The translations under genes and the position numbers were made by a program. Below the pieces are notes generated by a model. That model was not told the origin of the DNA and searched no databases. It saw only the letters and a program-made list of their open reading frames with translations. Of a stretch of DNA of 50,198 bases, positions 31,407 through 42,946 are shown one piece after another. The DNA is from Micavibrio sp. GTDB lineage: Bacteria > Pseudomonadota > Alphaproteobacteria > Micavibrionales > Micavibrionaceae. Position 1 is the stretch's first letter; the number at the start of each line of letters is the position of its first letter. The DNA lies in NCBI GenBank assembly GCA_027075555.1, contig JALTAZ010000059.1:1-50198 (forward strand), given 5' to 3'.

Positions 31407-32756
31407 ATGAGTGTAAAAGTTAGATTTGCCCCCTCCCCTACAGGAATGTTACATGTTGGCAATGCCAGAACTGCATTGATAGCATGGCTGTTCACACGAT
31501 CACAAAACGGACATTTCTTACTTAGGATCGATGACACAGATCAAGAGCGCTCTAAGAAGGAATATGAAAAAGCTATTCTATCTGGTTTAAAATGGCTTGG
31601 TATTGATTGGGATAGCAAGCTTTACCAACATAATAGAACACAAATATATAATAAAAAAATTGAACAACTTAAAGCTGATGGACGCTTATATCCATGCTAT
31701 GAAACGCCTAATGAACTTGATCTAAAGCGCAAGAGCCAGCTATCTCGTAAATTACCGCCAATATATGACAGGCAATCCCTCAATCTTACTAATGAACAAA
31801 TAAAATCCTACGAAGATGAAGGACGAAAAGCACATTGGCGTTTTAAAATGGATCACAAACCTATTGAATGGAATGACTTGGTCAGAGGTGATGTTAAATT
31901 TAATGGCGCGGACTTATCAGACCCTGTTTTAATACGTGAAGATGGAACTCCGCTATATCACATTTGCTCGGTTATTGATGATATTGATTATGGTATAACC
32001 CATGTAATACGCGGGGAAGACCATGTTTCTAATACTGCATGTCATATTCAAATGTTTGAAGCTCTTGGATCAAAACCACCAAAATTTGCACATTTGCCTC
32101 TTCTTTCAGACAAAGAAGGAGAGAAATTATCTAAACGCATTGGCTCTTTGAGTTTACACGATTTACAAAAAGATGGGCTAGAACCCATGTCCATTGTAAG
32201 TCTAATGGCTAGACTTGGCACATCTGAACCAATAGAAATTTTCACAGATATTAAAAAGGTAATAGAAAGCTTTGATATTTCTACATTCTCACGAGGAACA
32301 CCTAAATTTGATGCTGAAGAACTTAAGCGCCTTAACGCAAAGATTTTGCATGAATTAGATTTTTCATCAATAAAGCACAGATTAAGTTCTATTGGCTTAT
32401 CAGATATTGATGAAGAATTCTGGCTTGCTGTCCGTCCAAATATAGAAAAATTATCTGATATTAAAGATTGGTGGCAAGTTGCGAAAGGTCCTGTTAATCC
32501 TGTTATTAAAGACAAAGAATTTATCAGCCAAGCACTAGAGCTACTCCCGCCTACCCCATGGGGTGAAAATACATGGAAAGAATGGACAAAAGCAATAAGA
32601 GAAAAAACTGGACGCAAAGGTCGTGATTTATTTATGCCTCTTCGTCAGGCACTTACAGGAATGGATCATGGTCCAGAGCTTGGTATATTGCTACTTCTTA
32701 TTGGTGAGGATAAAGCAAAAGAACGTCTTATGAATGGTAACAAACACATTGAGTAG
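31407..32756 (+). CDS. gltX: Glutamyl-tRNA synthetase
   Basis: VRFAPSPTGMLHVGNARTALIAWLFTRSQNGHFLLRIDDTDQERS...EKLSKRIGSLSL. Confidence 0.96.
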   Translation: MSVKVRFAPSPTGMLHVGNARTALIAWLFTRSQNGHFLLRIDDTDQERSKKEYEKAILSGLKWLGIDWDSKLYQHNRTQIYNKKIEQLKADGRLYPCYETPNELDLKRKSQLSRKLPPIYDRQSLNLTNEQIKSYEDEGRKAHWRFKMDHKPIEWNDLVRGDVKFNGADLSDPVLIREDGTPLYHICSVIDDIDYGITHVIRGEDHVSNTACHIQMFEALGSKPPKFAHLPLLSDKEGEKLSKRIGSLSLHDLQKDGLEPMSIVSLMARLGTSEPIEIFTDIKKVIESFDISTFSRGTPKFDAEELKRLNAKILHELDFSSIKHRLSSIGLSDIDEEFWLAVRPNIEKLSDIKDWWQVAKGPVNPVIKDKEFISQALELLPPTPWGENTWKEWTKAIREKTGRKGRDLFMPLRQALTGMDHGPELGILLLLIGEDKAKERLMNGNKHIE

Positions 32757-32795
32757 CAAATAACATGATTACGCACTTATTTATAAGATAATAAA

Positions 32796-33227
32796 CTAAG
32801 AAGGAATACCAAACCTTGCTAATTCATCTGCTCTTTCATTTTCCACGTGACCTGCATGCCCCTTCACCCAAATAAATTCAACATTATGTCTTTCAACCAA
32901 CAAGTCTATACGTTCCCATAAATCTTTATTTTTAACTGGTTTTTTAGATGCAGTTTTCCAACCTCTTTTCTTCCAACCCTCTAGCCACTCAGTAATACCT
33001 TGCATGACATATTTGCTGTCAGTATATAACCTAACATTTGAAGGCTTTTTTAGTGCTTCAAGGGATTTTATAACTGCCATCATCTCCATACGGTTGTTGG
33101 TGGTTTCTTTTTCTCCACCATATATTTCTTTTTCATGCCCATTATAACGCATCAGCGCGCCCCAACCACCAGAACCTGGATTACCGCTACATGCTCCATC
33201 AGTATATATTTCAACATAATTTGTCAT
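32796..33227 (-). CDS. rnhA: Ribonuclease HI
   Basis: [55 protein letters not shown]...[18 protein letters not shown]. Confidence 0.97.
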   Translation of the reverse strand: MTNYVEIYTDGACSGNPGSGGWGALMRYNGHEKEIYGGEKETTNNRMEMMAVIKSLEALKKPSNVRLYTDSKYVMQGITEWLEGWKKRGWKTASKKPVKNKDLWERIDLLVERHNVEFIWVKGHAGHVENERADELARFGIPS

Positions 33228-33982
33228 GAATTATCCAAATGCTTAGCAATTATTTCAACAAACTGATCCGAAGATTGTATATTTTTAAACTCACTGCTTG
33301 GAACTGTTACTCCATATAAATCTGCTAGCCTTTGATATTTGGGTTTGCGTGCCTCAAATAAAATTGGAAAAACCCAGCGAGAAAAATCATCAGGCTCTAT
33401 TTCTGCAACATTATGATAGCCATTTTCCGACATATATATATCAAGTTTTTCAGTTAAAAACCTAGGAGGGAAAAATAACGGCTTTGGATATTCGCGCGCG
33501 CGCCTTAATACTTCTTGTTCTTCATCTTTGCCTGTTTTCAAATAAATAAACAAAGTTTGCTCTCCAATTTTTCGAAGCAACTCATCATCTTCTATTTCAC
33601 ATAAACTTCCAGTAGAGTCATGGACAAAATCACCTGAAACATTATCCAAAACTCTAGCCATATCATTAAGAGCCATAATCTCTGCATCATAATATGATTT
33701 TTGCCGTTGCCTAAATAACTCAAGATCAAAACCACCCGATAGGGGTTTACCCAACTTTCCAAGATAAACGGATAAAGCTCCAATATTCTCTGCGCTTATA
33801 CCTTTGGAATTATCTAACTCATCCTTTAAATATTTTGCACCAATAACATAATCACATGAGTAACTATACCACCCCCATTTCTCTAACTGGCATGAAATAT
33901 AGGTTTTACCTGCACCAGACATGCCTATAAGGGTAATGGCCTTTTTAGACTTATTTAAAAAATCTTGCTTTGTTAATTTCAT
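33224..33982 (-). CDS. P-loop ATPase / small-molecule kinase-like protein, function unknown
   Basis: Walker A GMSGAGKT at N-terminus; 252 aa; overlaps rnhA start (ATGA). Confidence 0.8.
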   Translation of the reverse strand: MKLTKQDFLNKSKKAITLIGMSGAGKTYISCQLEKWGWYSYSCDYVIGAKYLKDELDNSKGISAENIGALSVYLGKLGKPLSGGFDLELFRQRQKSYYDAEIMALNDMARVLDNVSGDFVHDSTGSLCEIEDDELLRKIGEQTLFIYLKTGKDEEQEVLRRAREYPKPLFFPPRFLTEKLDIYMSENGYHNVAEIEPDDFSRWVFPILFEARKPKYQRLADLYGVTVPSSEFKNIQSSDQFVEIIAKHLDNS

Positions 33983-33987
33983 AATAT

Positions 33988-34938
33988 TTAAACTTCACTC
34001 AAAATTTTAGGAACTTTAAAATGAACGTTTTCTTGAGTGATTGCAATCTCTTCTAACTCAACTATAAAAAATTCCTTTGCCTTTTCAATCACTTCATTTA
34101 TCAAAATTTCAGGAGCCGAAGCACCAGCGCTAAGCCCTAAAGAATTTATACCATCTAACCATGCCCAGTTGATTTCATCTACGCGCTGAACCAACATTGC
34201 CTTTTCACAACCATTAAGAGCGGCAACCTCAACCAAACGATTAGAATTTGATGAATTAGGCGCACCAAGAACCATTACCGCATCACTTAACGGAGCTATA
34301 GCCTTCATTGCTGCTTGGCGATTAGTCGTGGCATAACAAATATCTTCCTTTTTAGGGCTTTTAATATGCGGAAAACGCTGTTGTAAAGCCTCAACAATTC
34401 CTGCCGTATCATCAACTGAAAGCGTGGTTTGCGTGCAATATGCCAACTTATAATCATCATCAATATCAAGAGTATTTACATCTTCTACCTTTTCAACCAA
34501 CTTAACAGCGCCTTTGGGTAGCTGCCCCATCGTACCGATAACCTCCGGATGACCAGCGTGACCTATTAAAATAACCGTATCCCCACTTTTTGCATGTCGT
34601 TCAGCTTCTCTATGAACTTTACTAACTAATGGACAAGTTGCATCAATAAAAAACATTTTACGGTTTTTTGCTTCTTCTGGTACCGATTTAGCTACACCAT
34701 GAGCCGAAAAAATAACGGGCTGCCCATCATTAGGAATTTCATTGAGTTTTTCTACAAAAACCGCGCCCTTATCTCGCAATGAATTAACTACAAATTTATT
34801 ATGGACGATTTCATGGCGCACATATACCGGGGCGCCATATTTTTCTAGTGCTAACTCAACAATTTGAATTGCTCTATCTACCCCAGCACAAAAACCACGT
34901 GGCGCCGCTAATAAAATCTTTAAAGGCCTTCTTTCCAT
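33988..34938 (-). CDS. ispH: 4-hydroxy-3-methylbut-2-enyl diphosphate reductase
   Basis: [43 protein letters not shown]...[13 protein letters not shown]...[13 protein letters not shown]. Confidence 0.97.
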   Translation of the reverse strand: MERRPLKILLAAPRGFCAGVDRAIQIVELALEKYGAPVYVRHEIVHNKFVVNSLRDKGAVFVEKLNEIPNDGQPVIFSAHGVAKSVPEEAKNRKMFFIDATCPLVSKVHREAERHAKSGDTVILIGHAGHPEVIGTMGQLPKGAVKLVEKVEDVNTLDIDDDYKLAYCTQTTLSVDDTAGIVEALQQRFPHIKSPKKEDICYATTNRQAAMKAIAPLSDAVMVLGAPNSSNSNRLVEVAALNGCEKAMLVQRVDEINWAWLDGINSLGLSAGASAPEILINEVIEKAKEFFIVELEEIAITQENVHFKVPKILSEV

Positions 34939-35061
34939 GAAAACCTATATAAGCAATATTTTATAAATAATCTATACCCTCCTTGCCTATCCATTATGTT
35001 TTGCGTAGTATAGCAATAACGCGGAATTATATGGGTTTATTATATCAGGACATAAAAACAG

Positions 35062-35745
35062 ATGAAATATCTGAAATTATTAGCTTTTCTTATCATTATG
35101 CCTTCTATTTCTGCTTGCCAGACACTAGAGGGCGCTATGGACGATGCTTATGATATAGCCGAAGGCAATATAGCTATAGCCAACGTTACAGGAAAAAGTG
35201 CAGAAAAACTATTAAGAAGCCCCTGCCCGCAAGTAGAAATTGTTGATGACCTTAGTTCAATAAGTGATTTTTCAGACCCTAAAAAACAAATAAAAAAGAA
35301 TTTAATCTCCCGTGTTGACCTAAAAAGCGCACAAAGCACTTGTAAGCTATCATCAAAAACTGCGATTGTAGATCTAAAATTAATTTTTGATGGACATCTT
35401 GGCGCAAAGGGAAGAAAAAAATCAACGGATAAGCCGTTTTTCTCATACCCTTTCTTTGTTGCTGTTACAACTCCTACTGGTAAGATTATGGCAAAAGAGA
35501 TATTTGCAGCCTCTCTTACTTATGGTGCAAAGGAAAATGAGCATACATATTATGAGAATCTGCGCCAAATAATCCCTATAAAAAATAAGAACCAAGCCAG
35601 TAACTATAGGATTTTTATTGGTTTTCAGGTTACTAAGGATCAGCTTGCATATAATAGGGAGCACATGGTTCCTGTTGCAAGTGCACAGGCTGCTATAAAA
35701 ACCAAGCCTAATAATAAAAAAGAAAAAGAAAAAGGTAAGGAATAA
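35062..35745 (+). CDS. Hypothetical lipoprotein
   Basis: MKYLKLLAFLIIMPSISACQTLEGAM: signal peptide with lipobox (ISAC); Lys-rich C-terminus. Confidence 0.8.
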   Translation: MKYLKLLAFLIIMPSISACQTLEGAMDDAYDIAEGNIAIANVTGKSAEKLLRSPCPQVEIVDDLSSISDFSDPKKQIKKNLISRVDLKSAQSTCKLSSKTAIVDLKLIFDGHLGAKGRKKSTDKPFFSYPFFVAVTTPTGKIMAKEIFAASLTYGAKENEHTYYENLRQIIPIKNKNQASNYRIFIGFQVTKDQLAYNREHMVPVASAQAAIKTKPNNKKEKEKGKE

Positions 35746-35751
35746 ACTTAC

Positions 35752-36342
35752 ATGACAGGTTTTGACATTGAGCAATATTGGAATGAACAAACCCAATCAC
35801 ATATAAAAACGGCTAATAAAACAGCAATATCGTCATTGAGTGAGTTTAAAAACATAATAAAAACATGCACAAAGGCGATAAAATTAGGAAATAAGATACT
35901 GTTCTTTGGAAATGGTGGTAGTGCATCAGATGCCCAACATTTAGCAACAGAACTTACCGTACGTTTTATAAATAATCGCTCTCCTATTGCTGCTATTGCT
36001 CTAACAACTGACACCTCTGCATTAACAGCTACAGGTAATGATTTTGGCTTTGAGCATATATTTTCACGCCAAATTGATGCTATAGGAAAAAATGGAGATA
36101 TAGCAATAGCCCTAAGCACATCAGGAAATAGTCCTAATATTATCAAGGCATTAGAAATGGCTCGTTCTAAAAACATAGTAACAATTGGCTTTTCAGGGCG
36201 CGATGGTGGCCGTATGAAGGAATTATGTGACCAAATAATCATTGTTCCATCTGATATTACTGCGCGTATTCAAGAAATGCATATATTGCTTGGGCATATG
36301 CTTTGTGGAGGGTTAGAACAGAATTTAGGACTTAGTGCTTAA
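35752..36342 (+). CDS. gmhA: SIS-domain phosphoheptose isomerase (GmhA-type)
   Basis: NKILFFGNGGSASDAQHLATELTVRF...DIAIALSTSGNSPNIIKALEMARSKNIVTIGFSGRDGG. Confidence 0.9.
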   Translation: MTGFDIEQYWNEQTQSHIKTANKTAISSLSEFKNIIKTCTKAIKLGNKILFFGNGGSASDAQHLATELTVRFINNRSPIAAIALTTDTSALTATGNDFGFEHIFSRQIDAIGKNGDIAIALSTSGNSPNIIKALEMARSKNIVTIGFSGRDGGRMKELCDQIIIVPSDITARIQEMHILLGHMLCGGLEQNLGLSA

Positions 36343-36416
36343 ATATCTTGAGCATATTCTACTTCTGGAATACACTCTCATTCGTTTTATATAATATATA
36401 TCAAGGGTAAAAAGGC

Positions 36417-36662
36417 ATGACAGAACCTAAAGCGGTTGAAACTTTAAGCTTTGAAGAGGCTCTTAGAGAACTGGAAACCATAGTAAGAGCCTTAGAAACC
36501 GGAGATACAGCATTAGAAGAATCCATAAAAGCTTATGAGCGTGGAACAGCGTTAAAGATTCATTGCGAAAACAAGCTAAAAGAAGCGCAAGCAAAAATTG
36601 AAAAAATTTCCATCTCTAATGATGGCAGTATAAATACACAACCCCTAGATTCAATAGGTTAA
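36417..36662 (+). CDS. xseB: Exodeoxyribonuclease VII small subunit
   Basis: LSFEEALRELETIVRALETGDTALEESIKAYERGTALKIHCENKLKEAQAKIEKI. Confidence 0.95.
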   Translation: MTEPKAVETLSFEEALRELETIVRALETGDTALEESIKAYERGTALKIHCENKLKEAQAKIEKISISNDGSINTQPLDSIG

Positions 36663-36664
36663 AA

Positions 36665-37576
36665 ATGGCACCATCACCAAGAAATGCAGACCCACAACTG
36701 CAAAAAAAAATGGATGAAGCTAGCGCAGCTATCAATAAAACAATAGAGCGCTTATTACCAAGCACAGATTTGGCCGAAAACAAGCTTTTTGATGCTATGC
36801 GCCACGGAACTTTAGGTGGAGGGAAACGTCTAAGACCATTTTTGGTTATAAACTGCGCAGCATTATTTAATGTTGATCCAGCAAGAGCGCGAAGAGTTGC
36901 AGCAGCTCTTGAATTTATACATTGCTATTCACTTATACATGATGATCTTCCTGCTATGGATGATGCGTCTTTAAGGCGCGGAAAACCGACGGTGCATAAA
37001 CAATTTGATGAGGCAACCGCCATTCTAGCAGGTGATGCGTTATTAACATTTGCATTTGAAATATTAAGTGAACCTGAAACTCATGAAGACCCTCATGTCC
37101 GCTGTGAACTTATACAAGAGCTTGCAAAAGCCTCAGGTGGTCATGGTATGGTCGGCGGTCAAATGCTTGACCTTATTGCAGAAAAAGAAAATTTTGACTT
37201 AGGTACTATTTCGCGTATGCAAAGAATGAAAACTGGCAAATTAATGGCTTTTGCTTGTGAAGCAGGCGCTATTTTAGGAAAAGCAAGCGAACCTCACAAA
37301 AAGGCTCTATGCAACTATGCCCATGATCTTGGTTTAGCATTTCAAGTTACAGATGATATTCTTGATGTGGAAGCAGACCCCCAAGATACGGGCAAGGACA
37401 CAAGAAAAGATGAACAAGCTGGAAAATCAACTTTTGTTTCAGCTATGGGAAAAGAGCAAGCTAAAGAAAGAGCAGAGATGCTTATTGAACAAGCAATAAA
37501 ACATTTGCGTATATTCGATGGACGAGAGCAAACTCTAGTAGATCTTGCGCTTTATGTTTTAGAGCGTCGCGCTTAA
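36665..37576 (+). CDS. ispA: Geranylgeranyl/farnesyl diphosphate synthase
   Basis: GGGKRLRPFLVINCAALF...HCYSLIHDDLPAMDDASLRRGKPTVHKQFDEATAILAGDALL...QVTDDILDVEAD. Confidence 0.95.
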   Translation: MAPSPRNADPQLQKKMDEASAAINKTIERLLPSTDLAENKLFDAMRHGTLGGGKRLRPFLVINCAALFNVDPARARRVAAALEFIHCYSLIHDDLPAMDDASLRRGKPTVHKQFDEATAILAGDALLTFAFEILSEPETHEDPHVRCELIQELAKASGGHGMVGGQMLDLIAEKENFDLGTISRMQRMKTGKLMAFACEAGAILGKASEPHKKALCNYAHDLGLAFQVTDDILDVEADPQDTGKDTRKDEQAGKSTFVSAMGKEQAKERAEMLIEQAIKHLRIFDGREQTLVDLALYVLERRA

Positions 37577-37628
37577 AATATCAATTTTGTTGATTTATAT
37601 AAACCCTTTGCGGTAGAACAAGCACACA

Positions 37629-39596
37629 ATGAAAAATGCTGAGAAACAAATATCAGATGAAGAAGCTGTAAACAACACTTCTAGAACTCATCTACTGGAA
37701 AAGGTCAACTTCCCGAAGGATATAAAAAACCTGTCGGTAAGTCATCTATGCCAATTATGTGAAGAAATCAGATCATTCATGATCGGCTGTGTTTCTAAAA
37801 CAGGGGGACATTTGGGCGCAGGATTAGGCGTTGTTGAGCTTACAGTTGCTTTACATGCAATATTTGATGCTCCAGATGATAAAATAATATGGGACGTAGG
37901 GCATCAATCTTACCCCCATAAAATTCTGACAGGTAGAAAAAAACAAATGCATAAACTGCGCCAAGGCGGTGGAATTTCTGGCTTTACGAAAAGATCAGAA
38001 AGCAAGTATGACCCTTTCGGAGCAGGCCACAGCTCTACTTCAATATCTGCTGGTCTTGGTATGGCCGTTGCCAGAGATTTGGATATTTTATTAAATCCTG
38101 ATAGAAGAAAAAATTATGTAATTTGTGTTATTGGTGATGGCGCTATGTCTGCTGGGATGGCTTATGAAGCCATGAATAATGCAGGTGCTTTAACAATTGA
38201 TGGTAAGAAGAGTCGCTTAATTATTATATTAAATGATAACGATATGTCTATTGCTCCACCAGTGGGGGCAATGAGCAGTCATTTAACTAAATTAGTATCC
38301 TCAAAGCCTTATATAAATGTACGTGAATTTGGAAAGAAAATAACTGATGTTTTGCCTTCAACAATAAGAAATGTCGCGAAGAAGGCCGAAGAAAGGGCAA
38401 GAGGTGCTCTTGGTGGTGGTTCATTATTTGAAGATATGGGGTTTTATTATATAGGTCCCGTTGATGGGCATAATTTAAGTGATCTACTTTCAATTTTAAA
38501 TAATGTAAAAAATAGTAATCACGAAGGACCTGTGTTAATTCATGCTATTACTCAAAAGGGTAAAGGCTATCACCATGCAGAAAATTCTGCTGATAAAATG
38601 CATGGGGTTAAAAGATTTGATATAGTCACAGGCACTCAGAAAACAGTAAAATCACCAGCTCCAAGCTATACCCAAATATATTCTGATACTTTAATAAAAT
38701 TAGCAAAAGATGATGAAAAGATTGTCGCTATAACTGCTGCGATGCCTTCAGGAACAGGTATTGATGCTTTTGCAAAAGCCTACCCTGAAAGATCTTTTGA
38801 TGTTGGTATAGCAGAACAACACGCCGTTACTTTTGCAGCAGGTTTGGCAACCCAAAGTTATAAGCCTTTTGTAACTATTTACTCTACATTCATGCAGCGT
38901 GCATATGATCAAATAATACATGATGTAGCAATACAAAACCTTCCTGTACGTTTTTGTATGGATAGAGCAGGTCTTGTTGGTGAAGATGGTCAAACACATG
39001 CAGGTGTCTTTGACATTGCCTATCTTGGGTGTCTGCCAAATTTTGTGATTATGGCTCCTTCTAATGAAAAAGAGTTAGCAAATATGGTTGCAACTGCCGC
39101 TGCCTATGATGAAGGTCCTATCGCTATACGCTATCCAAGGGGTAATGGTATTGGAATAGAGTTAGACAGTGAAACAAAAATACTTCCTATAGGAAAAGGT
39201 AATATAATTCAAAAGGGTAAAAAACTTGCTATATTAAGTCTTGGCACAAGATTAGAAGAGTGCAAAGCCGCGGCTAAAATAATTAAAAGCCAAACAAATA
39301 TAGATATAACAATTGCTGATGCTCGTTTTGCTAAACCCCTTGATAAGGTAATGATTAAATCTTTATCTCAAAATCATGACAGCATAATAACCATAGAAGA
39401 AGGATCAAGAGGAGGTTTTGGATCTTATGTTCTTGAGTTTTTGTCAAGTAATGCACTATTGGATAAGGGGTTGAAAATAAGAACTATGACTTTACCAGAT
39501 ATGTTTCAAAATCATAATAACCAAACAGCCCAATATCAAGAAGCAGGTCTAGATGCAAAAAGAATAGCCACCCTAGCTTCATCTCTAATGGTATAA
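37629..39596 (+). CDS. dxs: 1-deoxy-D-xylulose-5-phosphate synthase
   Basis: [47 protein letters not shown]...[20 protein letters not shown]...[17 protein letters not shown]. Confidence 0.97.
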   Translation: MKNAEKQISDEEAVNNTSRTHLLEKVNFPKDIKNLSVSHLCQLCEEIRSFMIGCVSKTGGHLGAGLGVVELTVALHAIFDAPDDKIIWDVGHQSYPHKILTGRKKQMHKLRQGGGISGFTKRSESKYDPFGAGHSSTSISAGLGMAVARDLDILLNPDRRKNYVICVIGDGAMSAGMAYEAMNNAGALTIDGKKSRLIIILNDNDMSIAPPVGAMSSHLTKLVSSKPYINVREFGKKITDVLPSTIRNVAKKAEERARGALGGGSLFEDMGFYYIGPVDGHNLSDLLSILNNVKNSNHEGPVLIHAITQKGKGYHHAENSADKMHGVKRFDIVTGTQKTVKSPAPSYTQIYSDTLIKLAKDDEKIVAITAAMPSGTGIDAFAKAYPERSFDVGIAEQHAVTFAAGLATQSYKPFVTIYSTFMQRAYDQIIHDVAIQNLPVRFCMDRAGLVGEDGQTHAGVFDIAYLGCLPNFVIMAPSNEKELANMVATAAAYDEGPIAIRYPRGNGIGIELDSETKILPIGKGNIIQKGKKLAILSLGTRLEECKAAAKIIKSQTNIDITIADARFAKPLDKVMIKSLSQNHDSIITIEEGSRGGFGSYVLEFLSSNALLDKGLKIRTMTLPDMFQNHNNQTAQYQEAGLDAKRIATLASSLMV

Positions 39597-39687
39597 GACA
39601 TATATAATATATGTTATAGACACTATTTATAATTTAAATCCGATTAAAGTTGATATTGTCTGTATTTAACATTAAAGTTTCAAATAT

Positions 39688-40491
39688 ATGAGCATAAAAA
39701 AACCAACAATAGTTATATTTGATATGGATGGTACTGCCGTAAGGCATATCAACCCTAGGTTGCTTCATATTCTTGAATTATTTGACAGCCTATTTTACAA
39801 AATATCAAAAATATTTACATGGTTATTTAAACGTGGAGCTAAAGGAAGGATAGTACCTGAATGGCACGACCCTGAATGGAGCAATAAAAACAAAAAAAAA
39901 CCTAAGCTAATAGTTCATCGTGCTATACATAAATTCCGCAGAAAGCCAGTCGAACAAATAGTTCAACCCTGCCCTGGGCTTTATGATGTTCTTGATTTAC
40001 TGAATAAGCATAATATCCCTACAGCACTAGTCAGTAATGGGCTTGGTAAAGGATACGGGCATGATATTTTAAACAAATTTGATCTTAATGATTATTTTAA
40101 ATCAACCGTATTTCGTGAGGATATTACAAATTCAAAGCCCCACCCCGAACCCATTTTATTAGCCATAAAAAAAATGAAAATAACCCCTGATAATGATGAT
40201 GTTATATGGTATATCGGAGATCGTAGAAAAGATATTATCGCAGCCCTAGAAGCTTCAAAAATCATCAAAGGTGAGGTTATACCCATCGCATTTGCTCTTA
40301 ACGCCACCCTTGCCGTTATGGAAAAAAATATAGGGTCAGATCACATTATAATGTCATTTCACGATATGTTTGACCAATTAAAGCCACTTCTTGAAGATTT
40401 GAGCAGTGATATATCAGAAAAAAAAAATAACCTAGCCGTTTCGCAAAAAAACCAAGAAGTAGCACATGTAAAAAATGCTCAAAAAGCGTGA
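39688..40491 (+). CDS. HAD-superfamily hydrolase (phosphoglycolate phosphatase-like)
   Basis: IVIFDMDGTAVRH motif I; TALVSNGLGKGYG motif II; SKPHPEPI motif III; WYIGDRRKDIIAALEA motif IV. Confidence 0.88.
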   Translation: MSIKKPTIVIFDMDGTAVRHINPRLLHILELFDSLFYKISKIFTWLFKRGAKGRIVPEWHDPEWSNKNKKKPKLIVHRAIHKFRRKPVEQIVQPCPGLYDVLDLLNKHNIPTALVSNGLGKGYGHDILNKFDLNDYFKSTVFREDITNSKPHPEPILLAIKKMKITPDNDDVIWYIGDRRKDIIAALEASKIIKGEVIPIAFALNATLAVMEKNIGSDHIIMSFHDMFDQLKPLLEDLSSDISEKKNNLAVSQKNQEVAHVKNAQKA

Positions 40492-40543
40492 TACTTTTGT
40501 TTCATATACCTTTTTTTCATATAATGTAAATAATATAAAAAAG

Positions 40544-42466
40544 TTACTCAATACTTACGGGATCATATATAACGGCACCCTGATGTCCTATTCCTTTCAT
40601 TATCACCATTTGCTTAAAATTCGATATAATTCCTGAAAATAGTTCGGATAATACGCGCATATCCTCTTTGGTTTCCACTTGCCCTTCAAACAGCTTTATA
40701 ATTTGTTCTACTGTGGATAAAGGCTTAGGAAGAATAACAATATCGGCATCTAGCCTATTCCTTAAACCAAGTTGAACGGCTGCATAATCCAAAGCATCAT
40801 TTAACCCTCCAAATTGATCAGCCAGCCCTAACTCAACAGCTTGTTTCCCTGACCAGACACGCCCCCTTGCAATTTTATCAACCTCATCAATGCTCATATT
40901 ACGCCCCTTAGAAACGCGCTCTAAGAAATTATTATATACATTATCCATCATGGTATTTACCCGCTCAGCCTCACTTTTAGAATAAGGTTGATTCATTGAC
41001 CACATTGCAGAATTATCACCCCAGCGAACAAAATCCCATGTAACACCAATAGTTGACCATAGTTTTTTAAGAGAAAACTTCCCCCCCAACACACCGATAG
41101 AGCCGGTAATTGTTGTAGGTAAAACAAATATCTCATCGGCAAGACTTGCTATCCAATAGCCACCAGATGCAGCCACTGGTCCCATTGAAACCGTTACGGT
41201 TTTTCCTTTTTCCTGAACTTTTTGTATAGCGCGCAAAATTGTTTCCGATGCTACAGGAGATCCTCCGGGGCTATCAATCCTAAGTACAACAGCGCCTATG
41301 CTATCATCATCAGCAGCATCTAAAAGAGCCTTAGATATCCCTTTCGCTCCGGCAATACCGTCATCAACAAATGCCGGACTACTATGACGATCAGAATCCA
41401 TAATCGCACCAACAGCGTAAACCAAAGCCACCCTAGGTTTATAAGAAACAGCATCATGCTCAGCTCTAAAAATACTATTATCATATATATTTTTTTGCTC
41501 AATCATCTCAGAAACATAAGATGAAAATTTTACATAAAGTTGATCGCTATTATCAGGATAACCCGTAACATCTTCATTTATTTTAGAAATCAATCTATCT
41601 TCATAATCAATACGATCAACAACTTTGAGTTTAGTAGCTTCACTATCAATTAAAAGACCTTTATTAACAATATAATTCACGTCCTCTTCTGATATTTCCC
41701 TATCTTCGGCTATATCGGCCTTAACAATATCTGCTATATCATTTATCAAAGCAGTTGTAGCACGCCTGCTTGGCTCTGGCATTTCACTTTCAGTAAACAT
41801 ATCATAAGCGCCCTTATATTCTTTACGCTTAAAAATTTGTGGTTCTATCCCCAGCGTATCAAGAACTTTACGAAAATATGGCATTTCCGCATTAAGACCG
41901 TTTATCATTACAACGCCTAATGGCTGCATCCATATCTCATCAAAGGCAGATGCCAGATAATACCCTCCAAGCCCTTGCATATAAGAAGTTGCATAAATAT
42001 ACGCAAATTTTCCACTTTTTCTAAAATCGTGAATAGCGCGGCGTAACTCTTGAATATGTGCAATAGAAAGATGGCTTTTTCCAATTTTTGTATAAATTCC
42101 TTCAACGCGCGGATCTACTTTTGCGCGCCCTAACGCATCAATATAATTTTTCACAGTTTTATTGTTTTTTATAAATGGATCAACAAAACTGCTTTCCTTG
42201 GGAAGGTCGCCTATATTGCCATCTAACTCCATATATAAAACCATTTTATCTGGAAGGCTTTTATCAATATCTTCCATCAATGGGGCAAACATAAAAGACA
42301 TAGCTACAGACGATATAATTACAAAAGCACCAATAATCATGGACGTTCGCTTAAAAGCCAACCATAATACAGGCATTAGACGCCATTTTTTTCTAGCTTT
42401 GCCTACAATCTTTGGTGGCTGAGAGCTATGTAATTTTTTTTGTCTTAACCAAGGGTCTTGCTGCAT
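40544..42466 (-). CDS. sppA: Signal peptide peptidase SppA, 67K type
   Basis: 640 aa; VVLRIDSPGGSPVASETILRAIQKVQEKGKTVTVSMGPVAASGGYWIASLADEIFVLPTTITGSIGVLGG; N-terminal TM. Confidence 0.94.
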   Translation of the reverse strand: MQQDPWLRQKKLHSSQPPKIVGKARKKWRLMPVLWLAFKRTSMIIGAFVIISSVAMSFMFAPLMEDIDKSLPDKMVLYMELDGNIGDLPKESSFVDPFIKNNKTVKNYIDALGRAKVDPRVEGIYTKIGKSHLSIAHIQELRRAIHDFRKSGKFAYIYATSYMQGLGGYYLASAFDEIWMQPLGVVMINGLNAEMPYFRKVLDTLGIEPQIFKRKEYKGAYDMFTESEMPEPSRRATTALINDIADIVKADIAEDREISEEDVNYIVNKGLLIDSEATKLKVVDRIDYEDRLISKINEDVTGYPDNSDQLYVKFSSYVSEMIEQKNIYDNSIFRAEHDAVSYKPRVALVYAVGAIMDSDRHSSPAFVDDGIAGAKGISKALLDAADDDSIGAVVLRIDSPGGSPVASETILRAIQKVQEKGKTVTVSMGPVAASGGYWIASLADEIFVLPTTITGSIGVLGGKFSLKKLWSTIGVTWDFVRWGDNSAMWSMNQPYSKSEAERVNTMMDNVYNNFLERVSKGRNMSIDEVDKIARGRVWSGKQAVELGLADQFGGLNDALDYAAVQLGLRNRLDADIVILPKPLSTVEQIIKLFEGQVETKEDMRVLSELFSGIISNFKQMVIMKGIGHQGAVIYDPVSIE

Positions 42467-42563
42467 TATTATAATTCTTATTATTTATCCAATTGAACAA
42501 AAGCTATCATATAAAAAATATTACAAAAACACTTTTTTAATTTATCATTAGTTAAATTTACTA

Positions 42564-42893
42564 TTACTTATGTGTATTTCTTTTAATGTTTTTGGCTCTA
42601 TAATAATCTCTAGCATCATATATTTTTCTAATACGGGCTTTCTCTTCATTAGTTTTTTGCATCTCATTATAAAGTTTAACACCATCGGCTATGGGAATTG
42701 TTGGTTTAGCCCCATCCTCCTTCTTTTTTATCTTAGGATATGCCAAAACGTAAACTATTGCTAAAGCCAATAAAATAAAGAACAATACACCAAACAAAGC
42801 GAAAAAATTTACTATTTTTGGTTTTAGCCTTGTAAAAAATACATCTTTATCTTTCTTAACATCTTTGTTTTCTTCCATAATCAAATCTAACAA
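42564..42893 (-). CDS. Hypothetical single-pass membrane protein
   Basis: 109 aa; one TM (IVNFFALFGVLFFILLALAIVYVLAY); alternative start MEENKD at 42878. Confidence 0.65.
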   Translation of the reverse strand: MLDLIMEENKDVKKDKDVFFTRLKPKIVNFFALFGVLFFILLALAIVYVLAYPKIKKKEDGAKPTIPIADGVKLYNEMQKTNEEKARIRKIYDARDYYRAKNIKRNTHK

Positions 42894-42946
42894 AAAACAT
42901 TATATATAGAAATAAATCTTTAATTTTTCTAATCATATGACTTTAT

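Noticed and set aside
32048-32617. 189-aa minus-strand ORF inside gltX
   Set aside because: Antisense to conserved GltX; Ser/Phe-rich shadow translation.
33493-33503. Alternating CGCGCGCGCGC run (possible Z-DNA)
   Set aside because: Short and explained by Arg/Ala codons in the P-loop gene; not enough to claim structure.
35748-36242. 164-aa minus-strand ORF opposite gmhA
   Set aside because: Antisense to conserved SIS-domain gene; no independent support.
36702-36710. A9 tract near the 5' end of ispA, and A10 at 40418-40427 in the HAD gene, as frameshift sites
   Set aside because: No alternative-frame ORF continues from them; consistent with Lys codons in an AT-rich genome.
39598-39615. ACATATATAATATATGT near-palindrome after dxs
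   Set aside because: Pure AT sequence; expected by chance at this composition.
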